NCBI GenBank assembly: GCA_944739405.2
Contig: OX123186.2
Coordinates: 39,665,551 to 39,729,550 of the forward strand
Reading direction: 5' to 3'
DNA length: 64,000 nucleotides
Source: Euclidia mi
Lineage: Eukaryota > Arthropoda > Insecta > Lepidoptera > Erebidae
Shown: positions 12,936 to 24,759 of the stretch, piece by piece
Position numbering within the stretch: the stretch's first letter is position 1
How the letters are laid out: each line of letters starts with the position of its first letter
Notes under the pieces: model-generated
The model's database searches: none
Seen by the model: only the letters and a program-made list of their open reading frames with translations
Told to the model about the DNA's origin: nothing
Made by a program: the position numbers and the translations under genes

Positions 12936-13600
12936 TTTGTGAGTGATTATTTCCTACAAAAGTTGACTTCAACTTTTACCCATTTTCAATCACAGACTTT
13001 GTTGTTTTTCAGAAGCCTAGCTATGATCAACCCGTACAAAACCAATCAGGATGATTGAATTGCTTTCAGGCAATTTAATATAGCAGGTAATTGAAACGTT
13101 AAACTCTACTCTTTGAACGCAGAAAGTTCTCAAACTCTAATTTCGTATCAGTGGGATCGTTAATTGATACCCGCAACGTCTATTTTACGATCGAATGTAG
13201 AATATCTAATGTAATACAGCATTGCAGCTGCTTTGGTAACTGATAATTAAAAATGTATTTTAAGGCCCACTTGCGTAACGTTTGATTTAAGTCACTCCTT
13301 AATTTAAATTTTTTGAACAGAATTAACAGCATAAAATAATTTAAGTTAAAAGTATTTAGCGTCCTCTTGCACAACGACAATAACGCTTAGATTTAGTTAA
13401 AAAATTTATGAGGTCGGTAAAGTAGTTTCTACGTTTTGTTTCATGGCATGAAGCCTTTTTGTTACGATTTTAACGATGTTATGCGTATGCTTTCGCATAA
13501 AACCTTAGACTATATATACTTTGAGCATAAAACAAAACGCATTTTCGTCGCCTAGCAACGAAATGACAATTGACAAATAATAACTAGAAACTTTTGAGCA
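12936..13600. other. Unassigned AT-rich DNA
   Basis: Nothing recognisable as a gene or RNA. The words aacgtttgatttaag and ttaatttaaattttt near 13280-13310 are ordinary AT-rich sequence. Confidence 0.4.
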
Positions 13601-13604
13601 TTAA

Positions 13605-14425
13605 CCCTAGAACCCTACATGGGGTGCAGGTGCACCCCACACCGATTTGTTTTCTAAATATCTCAATTTCTTTAATATCCACGAATTCGCGCGTCGGAGT
13701 ATTTTAGTTTGGTGTCAACCGCTCGCGTTACGTCAATACCGTGACGAGGACCGCGTTGTGTGGTCGCCTGTATAAGTGCTGTGGGGTACGCCAGTACCCC
13801 AGTGTAGTAAAATCGTAAGATTATTTATTTATTACGATTGATGCATTTATATGTAATAAGTTATTAAATTGATTATTTATTAAAACAATAGTCTTATATG
13901 AATTAAATACAGATATTTTTAGATATTATGAAGGTAAAATTCAATGAAGTTTATTTATTTTGTTTCGGATTGCTGTCAGAGGTTTGAATTACGAAGAAAT
14001 AAGCTCTATTCTAGACCACAAATCTGGCGAAGAAGAAGTAGAAGAAGAAGGACCAGTTGTTCCTGGGTTCTTTACAAGTGTTCAAGATCAAATAATAAGC
14101 CAAATATAAAGTTTCAGCAGACAGTTTTGAAATTAGGTTTGGAACTGATACATGAACATTTGGAGGACCGTTACCGGATGCCAACTTAGTCCATTGCAGT
14201 GATCCTCTAAAAAGGTCCAAATCCTACAAGCGCTGTTGCTCAAACTACATTTAAATTTGTGTAATAAGGCTGATTTGAGATCTCAAGTTACCGATTATGT
14301 TTAATAAAACGTATTTTCATGAATTGTTTTTTTTTATTTTAAGGATTACAGTCATTTTAGTATGGGGTGTTCCAGCACCCCAGTGTAGGAATAACATGTG
14401 CGTCAAATAGTGTAGTATTCTAGGG
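13605..14425. mobile_element. TTAA-flanked piggyBac-like element with GGGGT-N8-ACCCC hairpins
   Basis: TTAA lies on both sides (13601-13604 and 14426-14429). The inverted termini begin CCCTAGAA on the left and end TTCTAGGG on the right, as in piggyBac. Three 18-nt palindromes with the plan GGGGT-N8-ACCCC lie at 13621-13638, 13783-13800 and 14364-14381. The interior has a GC-rich promoter-like stretch (13690-13780) and an acidic-looking open stretch around 13985-14090 (..GEEEVEEEG..) that could be a transposase N-terminus, which I cannot confirm. At 821 bp it is non-autonomous or internally deleted. Confidence 0.78.
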
Positions 14426-14465
14426 TTAACAATAACACAAGTAGGTACATTGTTATCAGTTATAT

Positions 14466-14538
14466 CATCATCATCATCATGTCAGCCTAGGGACGTCCAC
14501 TGCTGGACATAGGCCTTCCCCTGCTGCGTCATCCGGTC
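14466..14538 (-). mobile_element. 73-bp LINE 3'-end insertion
   Basis: The insert reads (ATG)n tail then tcagcctagggacgtccact..ctggacataggc, i.e. the extreme 3' end of a non-LTR element on the minus strand. A 9-bp target-site duplication cagttatat lies at 14457-14465 and 14539-14547. It is an extreme 5' truncation. Confidence 0.8.
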
Positions 14539-15020
14539 CAGTTATATAATTATAGATAATTCTCGTTGCTAATGACAAGATGCCAACATCAGTGTGACAG
14601 TTCTTAAATGAAATTAGCCACTAAACAGCCGATTTTTGGTAATTAATTTTGACAGTTCTTAAATCATATTACTCGCCAAATTTTTCGTTGTGCAAGACGC
14701 TAGTGGTGTTTAATATATTTTTTCTCGTTAAATACATCTTAATTCAATTTAAGAATCGTTGTGCAAGTGGGCCTAAATCTTTTCGAAACTCTTTGTAAGA
14801 CTGACTTGTTATTTTATATTACTTCGTTAATTTAATGTTATACTTACGATCGCAACCGCATTACAAATAAGACACAGATACTCGGCTTTAGTATCATGAT
14901 CAGTAATATAGTCACATTTCAACTCTGGTTTACTTACGGCTACAATAAAGTCACTTATTCACGGTGATCTTGTTTTTAATACATACTTACTACTATCTGG
15001 GTAAGGAGGATGCTGATTCT

Positions 15021-15023
<3 letters not shown>

Positions 15024-15091
<68 letters not shown>
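15024..15091. repeat. (TA)n microsatellite
   Basis: About 34 uninterrupted TA units. It sits 80 bp left of the long inverted-repeat element and may have been its target region or a recombination hot spot. Confidence 0.97.
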
Positions 15092-15093
<2 letters not shown>

Positions 15094-15174
15094 AATACAG
15101 GTACATCTTCACCCACGTAAAACAAGGGTTTCATGTTGTCTCAATAGAAATGTATTTAAAAATAAAGATAGTTA

Positions 15175-16865
15175 CTAGTCCAGTCATTATAGGGTTTGAC
15201 CTCGGAAAATCGACATACCCAGTATATTACCACGTAAAAACTTGTATTTTGGCATCCTAAAATTGTTCTCAAAAGTCACTTATAATTAATTGGATGTCCG
15301 CAAATTTTAAATTCAGGGGTCAAAGGTCACAAAAATCGATTTATTTTACATTATTGGCAAATATCTCGTTTTCTATGATTTTTACGCTATTTGTATTTAT
15401 TATCAATATTGTAAAGAATTAAATTCTCTACAACTTTTCTATTTAACATTTTTTTATATCTTGAAATGTTTTAGAGATAGACAGCGTAGAGCGCGCGGTC
15501 AGAGAATTATCTGAGGTCAACCGGTAATCAAAAACTCGTAATATTAAGGTTACAATTTACTGCTAAACATATACCTAATTATCATTTTTTTATTATATTT
15601 TAGATTAAATTCATTTTTTGGGTTAATCATGTATTTTTAATTAAGGGTCAATTTACTTAATAGCAAATAATTAAAAAATTGTTGAGGAAAATACCAAAAT
15701 TGTATTTTAATTCCAATCTTATTTATACTAATGACTTTCTATATAAATAAAGAAGAAAATAAATACATTTTTAATTGAGGTTCTTATCAAACGTGTCATA
15801 TTATAGATTTATTATAGTCAAAATTAATCAAAATTTCGAGATCAAGTTCTAATTTCAATTCTTTTCTTCTTCTTCATCATCATCGTCATCGTCCCTCTGC
15901 TGCAGAATTTCCTCTTCATTACTGTCTTCAACGACGTGTGTCTCCAAGGCATTCAGGATTTCTGGGTCAAATGTGGTATCATCATTAATATCGGTCTGAT
16001 ATGGTACAGCATTGAGACAAGCTTGGCCATTACACTGGCCGCAAGCTAAAGAGCACTGTAACCCCGCTTTCCTGCATCCACATCTTGAGCCACAGCCACT
16101 TTTGCTGTTACAGAAGATTGTATTAAGTAATTCACCTGGAGCAGGTGGTAAAATAGTCATGATAGGTTCCAGGAATCCGTTACGCATAGTCCAACCCCAT
16201 CCTTGAGGTTCTAAATCATGCCCTAACCAAGTTTGAATCTTATAATAAATGTGATTGAAATGTACGTGAGCTGCTCCACTCTTTGGTGGAATATTTGATA
16301 AATGCACAGGTTTATTCGGTTTTGCTAACTTGACGTATAGTGCATAACGGAGATAATCGATATAAAGAGATTATGAGTGTTATTGAATTGATACATTTTT
16401 GAATTATTATAAAAAAAGATTGAATTTAAACTAAAAGTTAATTAAAAATGATAATTATATGTTTAGAAATAAATTATAACCTTAATATTTCGAGTTTTTG
16501 ATCGAGACTAACAGTTGACCGCAGATAATTCTCTGACCGCGCGCTCTACGCCTTCTATCTCGAAAACAGTTCAAGGTATAAAAAAACGTTAAATAGAAAA
16601 GTTGTAGAGAATTAAATTTTATACAATATTGATAATAAATACAAATAGCGTACAACGCATAGAAAACGAGATATTTGCAAAAAAATTAAAAAAGAAACGA
16701 GTTTTGTGACCTTTGACCCCTGAATTTAAAACTTGCGGACATCCAATAATAGGTGACTTGAGAACAGTTTTAGGATGCCAAAATACAAGTTTTTACGTGG
16801 TAATATACTAGGTTTGCCGATTTTCCGAGATTTGCACCTAATTTGGCCTAAAATTACTGGACTAG
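15175..16865. mobile_element. Long terminal-inverted-repeat element carrying a cysteine-rich ORF
   Basis: The left segment 15175-15560 and the right segment 16480-16865 are inverted copies of one another, with matching blocks such as ctagtccagt, tattaccacgtaaaaacttg, cggacatccaat, gacctttgacccctgaattt and agagcgcgcggtcagagaat. They differ by scattered substitutions and small indels. The roughly 920-bp interior is AT-rich and holds one substantial frame on the minus strand. No target-site duplication was found and the extreme ends are approximate. The architecture is that of a foldback or long-TIR DNA transposon; the superfamily is unknown to me. Confidence 0.78.
15855..16370 (-). pseudogene. 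C-terminal fragment of a CXC-type cysteine-rich protein
   Basis: The frame is open from 16370 to the stop at 15855; the first Met (16307) gives 150 residues. Counting from that Met, there is a TWLG..LEPQGWGW block (26-39), a PPAPGELLNTIFC block (54-66), then a cysteine cluster with Cys at 66, 72, 76, 78, 85, 89, 92 and 97 in a GCGSRCGCRKAGLQC pattern, and an acidic tail (D/E run, 139-148). The cluster resembles the tesmin/TSO1 CXC fold, which binds zinc and often DNA. Similar WGW..PPAP..C-cluster C-termini occur in large multicopy proteins of many invertebrates; I recall the family but not a function. Upstream residues to 16370 still fit the family (LRYALYVKLAKPNKPVHL), so the N-terminal bulk is missing. 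One expected Cys (CNC) reads CNS. It lies wholly between the inverted repeats. Confidence 0.72.
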
Positions 16866-19800
16866 AAATACTAAATCATGTATGTCAAATTTACAATAAT
16901 CGTAGGTACTGATTTGAAATTTGGTCAAACATATAAAAAGGTATGATGTCCCTAAAGGGCACAGTTATATACTTATTTTTATCAAACCACCTAAGTTTTT
17001 TAACGTATGGAAAACATAGTCTTAAATTATTTTATGATAGAAGCATTAAAAAATTACCAAATCCAGAAAACAAACTTCTGCAACAACAAGGTCTAAATCA
17101 GTTTCGTTGTGGAAAAACAAAATAAATCCTCCCACAATCTACTTAGTGCATGTCTTTTGCCTGATATGGTGAAACTATTGGACTAACACAATGGAGTTAA
17201 AATTCGAGCACAGGGCTAGTGAAAGTATTATAAATGGCACTTTTTAGATCTATCTATCTGCAAAATTGTTGCTTATAACCAGTCGAAACGTGAAGGACAT
17301 ATGCCTGAACTAAAGTTTAAATATCGTTCAGCTTTTAAAAGCAGGTAAATTGAATATGAATAAGGTTATATACGTAGGTGACGCGATCGGTACTCTGTAG
17401 TGGATTGGGGCTATTCATCTTACTCGCGCGCTGATACTGACACCGGAGCTTACGTTAGCCAGAAATCGAGTGGAATAAGAGACAGTACTATGGAGTGCTT
17501 TTCAAATAACAGTAGTGGAATTTTTATGCATGCAGCGATAGTCTATGTTGTGCTTATTTTTTAAATCATGGTTAAACGATTTATTTTCCTATGACGAGAC
17601 GATATGTATTTAACTAACAACTTTCCACCAGAACTCTTTTTGAGGTTTATATCGAGATAATTCATAAGATGAAAACATGAGAAACAAAACCACGGACATT
17701 TTGACAGCCGTGTTGTAGAGTTTCTCAAATCCCTCGCCTTTCAAATTCCACTTTCTCCTCTTGTGTATATAGTACGCTCGCCTCCAGTATAGTTCTATAG
17801 ACGCGACATTAATAGCGTAATTGCGTGGATTGTATTGCGATTCCTCTTCTTCGGTTTACACCAAAAAAACAGGCATATCGTCCGAATCAACCTCCTGTTA
17901 CAAAGTGATGATGTTCCAGATGCACCACTTCTAGGTAGATTCGGCAAAGAAATTCTTCGCCGAATCGGCATTTAATCAGCTTTGCCTGTGTGTGATCAAG
18001 AACCTTCTTGTTACTACTTACGTATTTTTCTGAGAAATGTGACTTGCATCAGAATAACCTCAAACTCTTCCATGATATTGAAGGCCTATTGGATGAATAC
18101 CAAGAACTCGTATGAGCTCTTGTACACACATAGCGCGGGTAAAGTTGCGCAGAACTATTGATTAAATAATATTTAATTAATTAACTCGCACTACTGACGT
18201 AATGTAAGTATTTTTTTTTGGCGGTGACATGAATTTCGTTATAAGCTAATTATGAACTCGACACAGTTACTCGTCGCAGTTACTCTTCTGCTCTTAATTT
18301 TTGCGTGCAGCCATAAAAAGAAGTTTATTGTGTGAATGTGAATCTAGAACTACAATGTGTATTTTTTGTTTTTAACGACGAGTGTAATTTTCTTTATTGG
18401 TATGAAATACAAATACTTAGACAATTTTTAAGTTCCTATATGATGGAATTGTTATAATTATTTTCTTCAATTAGGACGACATTTTGTGACGAAATCGTTT
18501 TGTGTTTTTTCTTCTTTGTGTCAGTAGAAATTTAATATAGCTAATGTACTTCACATTTTCACAAACAAGGTGAAACGAAATAAAATCACACAAACAAAGT
18601 AACGTAAGTAAAAACCTACAACATTGCCTTTATTAAAAATTTATGTGATTTTAACTTTGTTTACCAGTGTTGCTTTGATTAAATAGAAAGAAGATGGAGT
18701 AGATAGAAATAATTGTTTTCTTTTATTTTCAAAAACTCACTAAAAATATAATTTTATTTATTAAAGCGAATTAGTGATAATTTGACATTAATTTGACCAA
18801 CGGATTAAAAAAACGTCCAGACTTTAACAATATATGCGTGACTACCAACATTGTGAAATTGCAAGTAAAAAAATAAGATATCGTCGTTTTGTGTATGTTT
18901 TCACTTCACATACATATTTACACGAAATTTTAATATAATCAATCTTGATAAAACTCCTAAAATATCACAAAGAACGACTCGTAATTTATCTGTGCAAGGG
19001 GCACTTGGCCACTCTACACGGGAATGGATACTCGTCCTCACCTGCCAGCGTTAGTGAATAGCCGACGGGTCAGAGTTCGCGCCGTGATCGACATGAGCCT
19101 GAATAGACACTGGATAACCCTTTCACTGAGCAGTCAAAAATACGAGATAAAACCGCCTGAGGCATTGCCTTTTTCAGGTCAACTCATTAATCAATAAAGA
19201 TGGTCGTAATTCGGCAGCTTTTAGTTTTTATATTTCCACCTAAATTGAGACATTGTGCTTTTATACTTGTCTTCCAAGTAAAAGAAAAAGGATTCTTTTT
19301 ATACTACCTGCTAAGCCATCTCAAAAAAGCAGCTTTGTCAAAATTATGTTTAAATTAAACTACGCGTTAAAAACGTTATTTTATGTGAATAAATCTTGCC
19401 ATAATTTGGCCAATTTTCTGTTACCTGTATACACGGTCACATTCTCTTTACAAACATGAATATATATTATATCACAGATATAACATAACCTTACACGTCT
19501 CATATATATTCCGCAAATCAACTTGAAGGATTTCCAGCAACATTCTTTGAGTCGTTTGAGAACGTAAAAGGGAATAAATCAACACACATCTATTCGAACT
19601 AGATCAAATTTAATCAATTGAGATACAATACTTCAAAGAACTCCCAACTTTCATATTTTCCCTGCGGATAAGTTTGTGGGTATCTGCACAACTCTGTTCT
19701 CATACGCTTGATATTTTTGTTTTCTAGTTTAAATAACTTTTTTTTTATACTCCTTTCGACCAATACAACGCGGTGAATACATTTTGAATATTGTTTGCTA

Positions 19801-20607
19801 ATGAAACTCGTATACAATTCGATTTATACGAACTGTGTATTTAACAGTTTACATGTTTACGTAATAACTTTATGTAAATAACAAGAAAAAGATCTCGATA
19901 GCTCTTTGTCTACCGGCAACATTGCTTAGTATTTCACTGAACTATTAACATTTCATTACATTGTGTTCAACCATTACGCTCATATCCAAAATTTGTAACC
20001 ATAATTATTACGTATGTACAAATACAAACACCAATGTCTGTATTATTTTATTTTATACTGAATATTATGATCTACACAATTTACGTAGGTACCTACTTAC
20101 ATGCAAACTAAGAGCCGCTACTATGAGAAATACTACTATTAGATGGCCGTATATTAAAAACATTACCAATGTACATACACCTACGAGCCACAGCCAAAAT
20201 TGGGCTTGTATTAAGATCCAAAAACATAATAGAAAACTCCTGAGCCATGCCAAGGTTCCAAATCATAATGGAAATTCACTTTTTAGCCCGACAAGGCAAT
20301 CAATACAAATTAATTCAGTGCGTGATTCGCTTGTCAAATAGAGTCGGTTCAATATGACTCCACTCGATTTACGGATTAATTGAAAGAGGTTGACCACGGA
20401 TTTAATCCTTTTCTCCCTACCGTCCAAGCGACGAGATGTCAGCAAATCACGTAGTTGTATAATCTTATCGGACATCGGGGGGAAACTTTCCGTTGTTTGT
20501 TACGAATTACAAGATCCATTTACGATAGGATGAATAAAAACAATATCTTTTCTCTCAAAAAGTATCAGTTTCGATATTTGTACAAATATAGATACGTCGT
20601 ATTAGAT
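16866..20607. other. Unassigned DNA
   Basis: No gene recognised. A GC-richer block at 18990-19180 (..cactctacacggg..tcagagttcgcgccg..) could be an old SINE but no clear box A/B spacing or tail was found. Confidence 0.4.
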
Positions 20608-20617
20608 AACATAACAT

Positions 20618-20868
20618 AACTTCACGCCTTTTATCCCCGAAGGTGTAGGCAGAGGTGTATTACACATCCACGCTTCGCCAGTTATATTTGGCCTATTGCC
20701 ATCTATCGGGCCCATTGTTAAGCGAGCGATAATTAACATTTTAATACACACATAACTTCGAAAAGTCAGAGAAAAGTGAGGAGTGGTGATGGGTAACTGG
20801 GGATCGAACCCGAGACCATCGTATCGGCAGTCCGTTACGTACACCACTGGGTTATCGCCGCTGCATAT
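20618..20868 (-). mobile_element. Chimeric SINE: second-family head joined to an RTE-type tail
   Basis: On the minus strand the head has box B (gggttcgatccc), then a middle block (acttttcgaagttatgtgtg..ttaattatcgctcgct) shared with 56665-56830, and then the tail block (gcgaagcgtggatgtgtaa..tctgcctacaccttcgggga..ggcgtga) found on first-family SINEs. The junction lies near 20712. Confidence 0.72.
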
Positions 20869-21134
20869 TAGATAACAGTCCAAAATTATGTTTAGGACAA
20901 CATATCTGACATTTCAGGTGACAAGTGACTAGTCTATTGTGAATTTGTTTTTTTGTTGAAACTCAATTTTCTATCGGTTGAGCGCGTTAATCTCAGGTAC
21001 TACGGGTACGATTTGACAGTAGATACCTATTTACGTAGATAGGTATTTGACTTCATCCAAGATTACTTTAGAAACTGGTAAAGCTATATTCCGTGGTTTA
21101 GGCCTGTATCAGTATATTCAAGGTTACTCTCAAT

Positions 21135-21215
21135 GAACTTCATAACAGCCGGGGCAAGCGATAGTTGACACTACGCTCAAAACTTCGAAATGTCAGTGGT
21201 GGGCGCAATACAAAA
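21135..21215 (-). mobile_element. SINE remnant of the second family
   Basis: The words gcaagcgatagtt, aacttcgaaatgtcagtggtg match the middle block of the copies at 5040, 20740 and 56710. Short and degraded. Confidence 0.45.
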
Positions 21216-21217
21216 AA

Positions 21218-21420
21218 ATCTTCCATTACTGACTGACTGACAGATAATGTACAGTTGCAACTATTGGGCACAAGAGACTGAAATTGGTATGTATGTCTTT
21301 TGTGAAGCATAGAAGGGCGCTAAGAAGGGAACTTTTCCCTGAATTTGCCTCGGCATCGGTAAGAAACTTAATTAAAAAATATGATGTGCCAGCGTAGCTG
21401 CGGGCATCTTATAGTATAAT
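21218..21420 (+). mobile_element. Helitron-like fragment, family B copy 1
   Basis: It shares 'ttactgactgactgacaga', 'actattgggcacaag', 'gctaagaaggga..tttccc' and 'gcgtagctgcggg' with 45140-45330, 55790-56010 (inverted) and 56883-57085. These phrases recur in lepidopteran Helitron-type repeats. The ends are missing. Confidence 0.55.
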
Positions 21421-22135
21421 AATATCGTCCGCAACTCATGCGTGGTTATCTGATCGCAATTTAATCGTAAAAAATATTTTATGCCAAAGGAACATCTGAT
21501 AAATACACTTATTTTTATAATAATATTCTTAAGACACAGACATGTTATAGAGGAATTATTCCGAGGCACAGGGCAAATAGTCGTAATCACACATAAACAT
21601 TATTTTGTCTTGAGTGGGCATCATACTTACGACTTCCAGCTTAGCAGTAAGGACTACTAACTAACCTCTATACCAACAGGTCAATCAGTAATCTCCATTT
21701 AATACAAATAAAGATTTATATCAGGAAGCTAATAGTATACACAAGCTTAACACTTACCTATCGCTTGGGAGATCATTCCTATAGTTCGTATTATTACCTT
21801 TCACGTGTGATTTCCCCAGACGCTCCTAATAGGTTGTCACCTACTACAGATAAAAGCGATTCCAACTTCATAAATACTTAGGTGCGTCTTACATTATGTA
21901 TTCGATTATTTTTTTAATAATCGAATTCGGGTTTACTAAGCCGATGTTATCGATAAAAAATGGATCATCGTGTTCGAGTAAACGTATGAATAGTAATCCT
22001 GTACATAAAACATGAGTATATAGAATTGCCTTTTTATATTATAATATATCAAAATGTATCATATATTCGAACGTGCGGACAAGGAAAACTTCAAACAGAA
22101 TATTGTTAGCGTGATGGTTGATGTATTGAGGATAT
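21421..22135. other. Unassigned DNA
   Basis: No gene recognised. An 11-bp hairpin (attcgattatt / aataatcgaat) lies at about 21900-21926. Confidence 0.4.
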
Positions 22136-22146
22136 TTGTTAGAGTG

Positions 22147-22406
22147 TATAGTCTCACGCTTGTATCCCCGAAGGAGTAGGCAGAGGTGTAAATATTACAC
22201 CCACATTTCGCCATGAATTTTTAGGTCCCATGTAATAGGGGGCGAGCCTATTGTCGTTACCGGACACATCACCAGACTCCGGGCTGCTACTGAGTATTCG
22301 GAAAAACCCAGTAACACTTTTGTCCGACCCGGGAATCGAACCCTGGACCTCCGATCAGCAGTCACATACGCTGTCCACTGGACCACGGAGGTAGTCAAAG
22401 TCAGGC
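22147..22406 (-). mobile_element. Full-length tRNA-headed SINE with RTE-type tail
   Basis: An 11-bp target-site duplication ttgttagagtg lies at 22136-22146 and 22407-22417. On the minus strand the head 'gtggacagcgtatgtgactgc' and box B (gggttcgattcccggg) precede the body and the tail ending ccttcggggatacaagcgtgag. It is the best-kept copy of the first SINE family in the window. Confidence 0.9.
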
Positions 22407-22461
22407 TTGTTAGAGTGCTAAGGTAAAATACGAGTATATACTTGTATACATATTATTATAA

Positions 22462-22530
22462 ATTCCTGGCAAAATGTGGGTGTAATACTACACCTCTGCC
22501 TACCCCTTCGGGGATACAGGCGTGAGTACG
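22462..22530 (+). mobile_element. SINE/RTE 3'-tail fragment
   Basis: Only the last 60 bases of the SINE body and tail remain (gcaaaatgtgggtgtaata..cctctgcctacccctt..gcgtgagtacgtatgt). It sits head-to-head with the SINE at 22147-22406. Confidence 0.75.
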
Positions 22531-22759
22531 TATGTATAAATAAGTGGCAACCATAGCGTCGTAGTCCAAAGTTGTAGTTTATAACACGTAGAAAATCGTA
22601 CAGTATGACAGTACAAATTTCGACGTACTTGGCATGTTTCTAATTCAAATATATACCTCAATATTCGGGATAGTTGGGCTTTGTTGGGCTATGAGAAAAA
22701 CTGTACGGAAATAACTTAGGGCACTTTTTTCTTTTCGTTTAAATACTTAGTGAAGAAAA

Positions 22760-22828
22760 TTGAATCCGATTAGACTAGAATGCGGACCCCGGGTTCTAAC
22801 TGGGATAACGCTAGCAGGATGATGATGA
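22760..22828 (+). mobile_element. 3' end of a CR1/Jockey-like LINE
   Basis: The sequence gcggaccccgggttctaact..ggataacgctagcaggatgatgatga matches the end of the element at 4330-4386, including the ATG repeat tail. It is strongly 5' truncated. Confidence 0.75.
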
Positions 22829-23792
22829 CTAAGTGAAGAATATATTTAATATGAACAACTGTCATTCCAAGACAGGCAGATCGGTGAAAACTAGCAAGAT
22901 ACGATTTTATTTACTCGTGACATTTTTGCGAACTTACAACACTCGGCGGAGTGTCAAGCGGCGGCCGCTTAAACCGCTATGCCAAAGGTGCAGTCGTGGT
23001 TCGATCACCACCCGCAACAATACTCTGTTCACAAATCGTTGTTCCGAGTCCAGATGTACCTACATTGTAATCGTTGAAGGCTATAAACCACAAGAAAATA
23101 TCAATTGGTTTAAAGATTTAAGTCAATTTTAAATCCGCTCCCGCTACACTCGTCACTAAAAGCTATGTCTACAAACAGTTGGGCTAGGATAATGATCTCC
23201 GGAATGGAGCGAGGGCTGCGGATTACTTTTCTCAATAAACTCGCCGCAATAAATATTTGATAAATTATACGGAACAACGTTAATTTTTAACTAATTGCGT
23301 GCTTTTGTTGTCATGTCTGCTTCAAATGCTTTTAATTTGAATAAAACTATTTGGCTTGATAGTAAAACAGTTCTTCGCTGCCATTTCGTAATTAAATAAT
23401 TATACAGGAATATTTTCTGCTTGGCAAGTTTTTGTTCGAATGGTCCACAATTGTGAAGGTACTTGAGCGAAACTGAGCTAAGTGATCAGGGATCTAGCTC
23501 TTAGGCGACTGAGAGAATTTGAAGTGACACTTACAGACGTCTCCTTAAGTGGACAGCAAACCGACAAATGCAATTGTAAGTGTCACAGACAGCCTACATT
23601 GCGCTGGGAATTACAATATCGCTTGAGTTAAACTTGCTAGCAAACAAAGGGATAACACATATTATAACGTTTAATAATATATTAAAAGCTTAACACCAAT
23701 TGAATTCCGTATGCATTCAAGTGTAATTTGCTATTAAGATGACTTTTTGAAGACTAGTTACAGTGGGACAGAAGATATTATTATTATTTTAT
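22829..23792. other. Unassigned DNA
   Basis: No gene recognised. Inverted words gtgacacttaca and tgtaagtgtcac lie about 40 bp apart at 23525-23587. Confidence 0.4.
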
Positions 23793-24250
23793 ATCGCACG
23801 TAGACTTGAAAGTAGAATAAATGCTGTAGAAATGAGAGCACTAAGAAGTATGTGTGGTGTATCTTTGACCGACAGAGTATAGAATTGTGTGATACGAGAG
23901 TGGTTTGGGGTAAAAGAAGATGTAGTGACAAGCATCGAGAACGGCATGTTAAGATGGTTTGGGCACATGGAGAGGATGGATGACGAAAGACTGACAAAGG
24001 AGATATATAAGGCAATTGTGAATGGGACAGGACGAAGGGGAAGACCTAGGCGGACGTTCTCTGACATCACAGATTGGAGACATCCTATAAAAGGGCAGGT
24101 CAGAAGTACCCTAAACAGAAGAGCATGCATGAGAAACTTGATGGGAGTGAATGAAGCAAGAGAGGTATGTCAAGATCGTTGCAAATGGCGTTCCGTATTC
24201 TCTGCCTACCCTTCTGGGAAACGGGCGTGAGTCTATGTATGTATATATGT
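23793..24250 (+). mobile_element. RTE-type LINE C-terminus with 3' tail
   Basis: The frame from 23793 to 24230 encodes the end of an RTE-clade polyprotein. Recognisable blocks are MRALRSMCGV, MLRWFGHMERMDDERL, GRRGRPRRTF and RRACMRNLMGV..WRSVFSAYPSGKRA followed by a stop. An in-frame TAG at 23880-23882 breaks it, and the catalytic palm is missing, so it is a dead 5'-truncated copy. The last codons overlap the terminal tag tctgcctacccttctggga..gggcgtgagtctatgtatgtat, the same 3' end carried by the SINEs of this window. It is thus the probable partner family for those SINEs. Confidence 0.9.
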
Positions 24251-24749
24251 ACGTAGTTAACTGGATTGTAGGCGTTTTATGTGGTTCGAGCTCGGTACTC
24301 AGAGTATACCGAGCTCAAAGCGCGTAGATACACACTCAGTACTGAGCGCGTAAAGGCGTGTAGCTATAATAGGCGGTATGTACTGAATATTATTAGATAA
24401 TATTACCTTGATGGTGGTTTTCCATACGTTTTATATAGGACGCTGAGTTCTCAGCTACAAACTCTCGAACGGGAGCTGCCAAAATGATATAATACACAAC
24501 AAAGCCCCGTATTCTTTCAAGGGCCACTTATGTTTTTCGAAACTCTAGACAGAAAGGGCTACTTTTACGACTAGAAAGATCGTTCACAAACATGAAATTT
24601 AAGCAATGTAATCATGTATGACAAAGTACATTTGAATTGCAACGTTTTCTTTAAATATAACACATCGTTTAAAATAAAATAATTGATGAATAAATTGTTG
24701 TTCATGATATTCGGTTAAAATTCAAGATTGAGCCAAAATCTTGTCATAT
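24251..24749. other. Unassigned DNA left of the tandem duplication
   Basis: No gene. Contains a 10-bp hairpin gagctcggta / taccgagctc at about 24288-24316 and the palindrome ctcagtactgag near 24337. Confidence 0.45.
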
Positions 24750-24759
24750 CTCTTTCACC

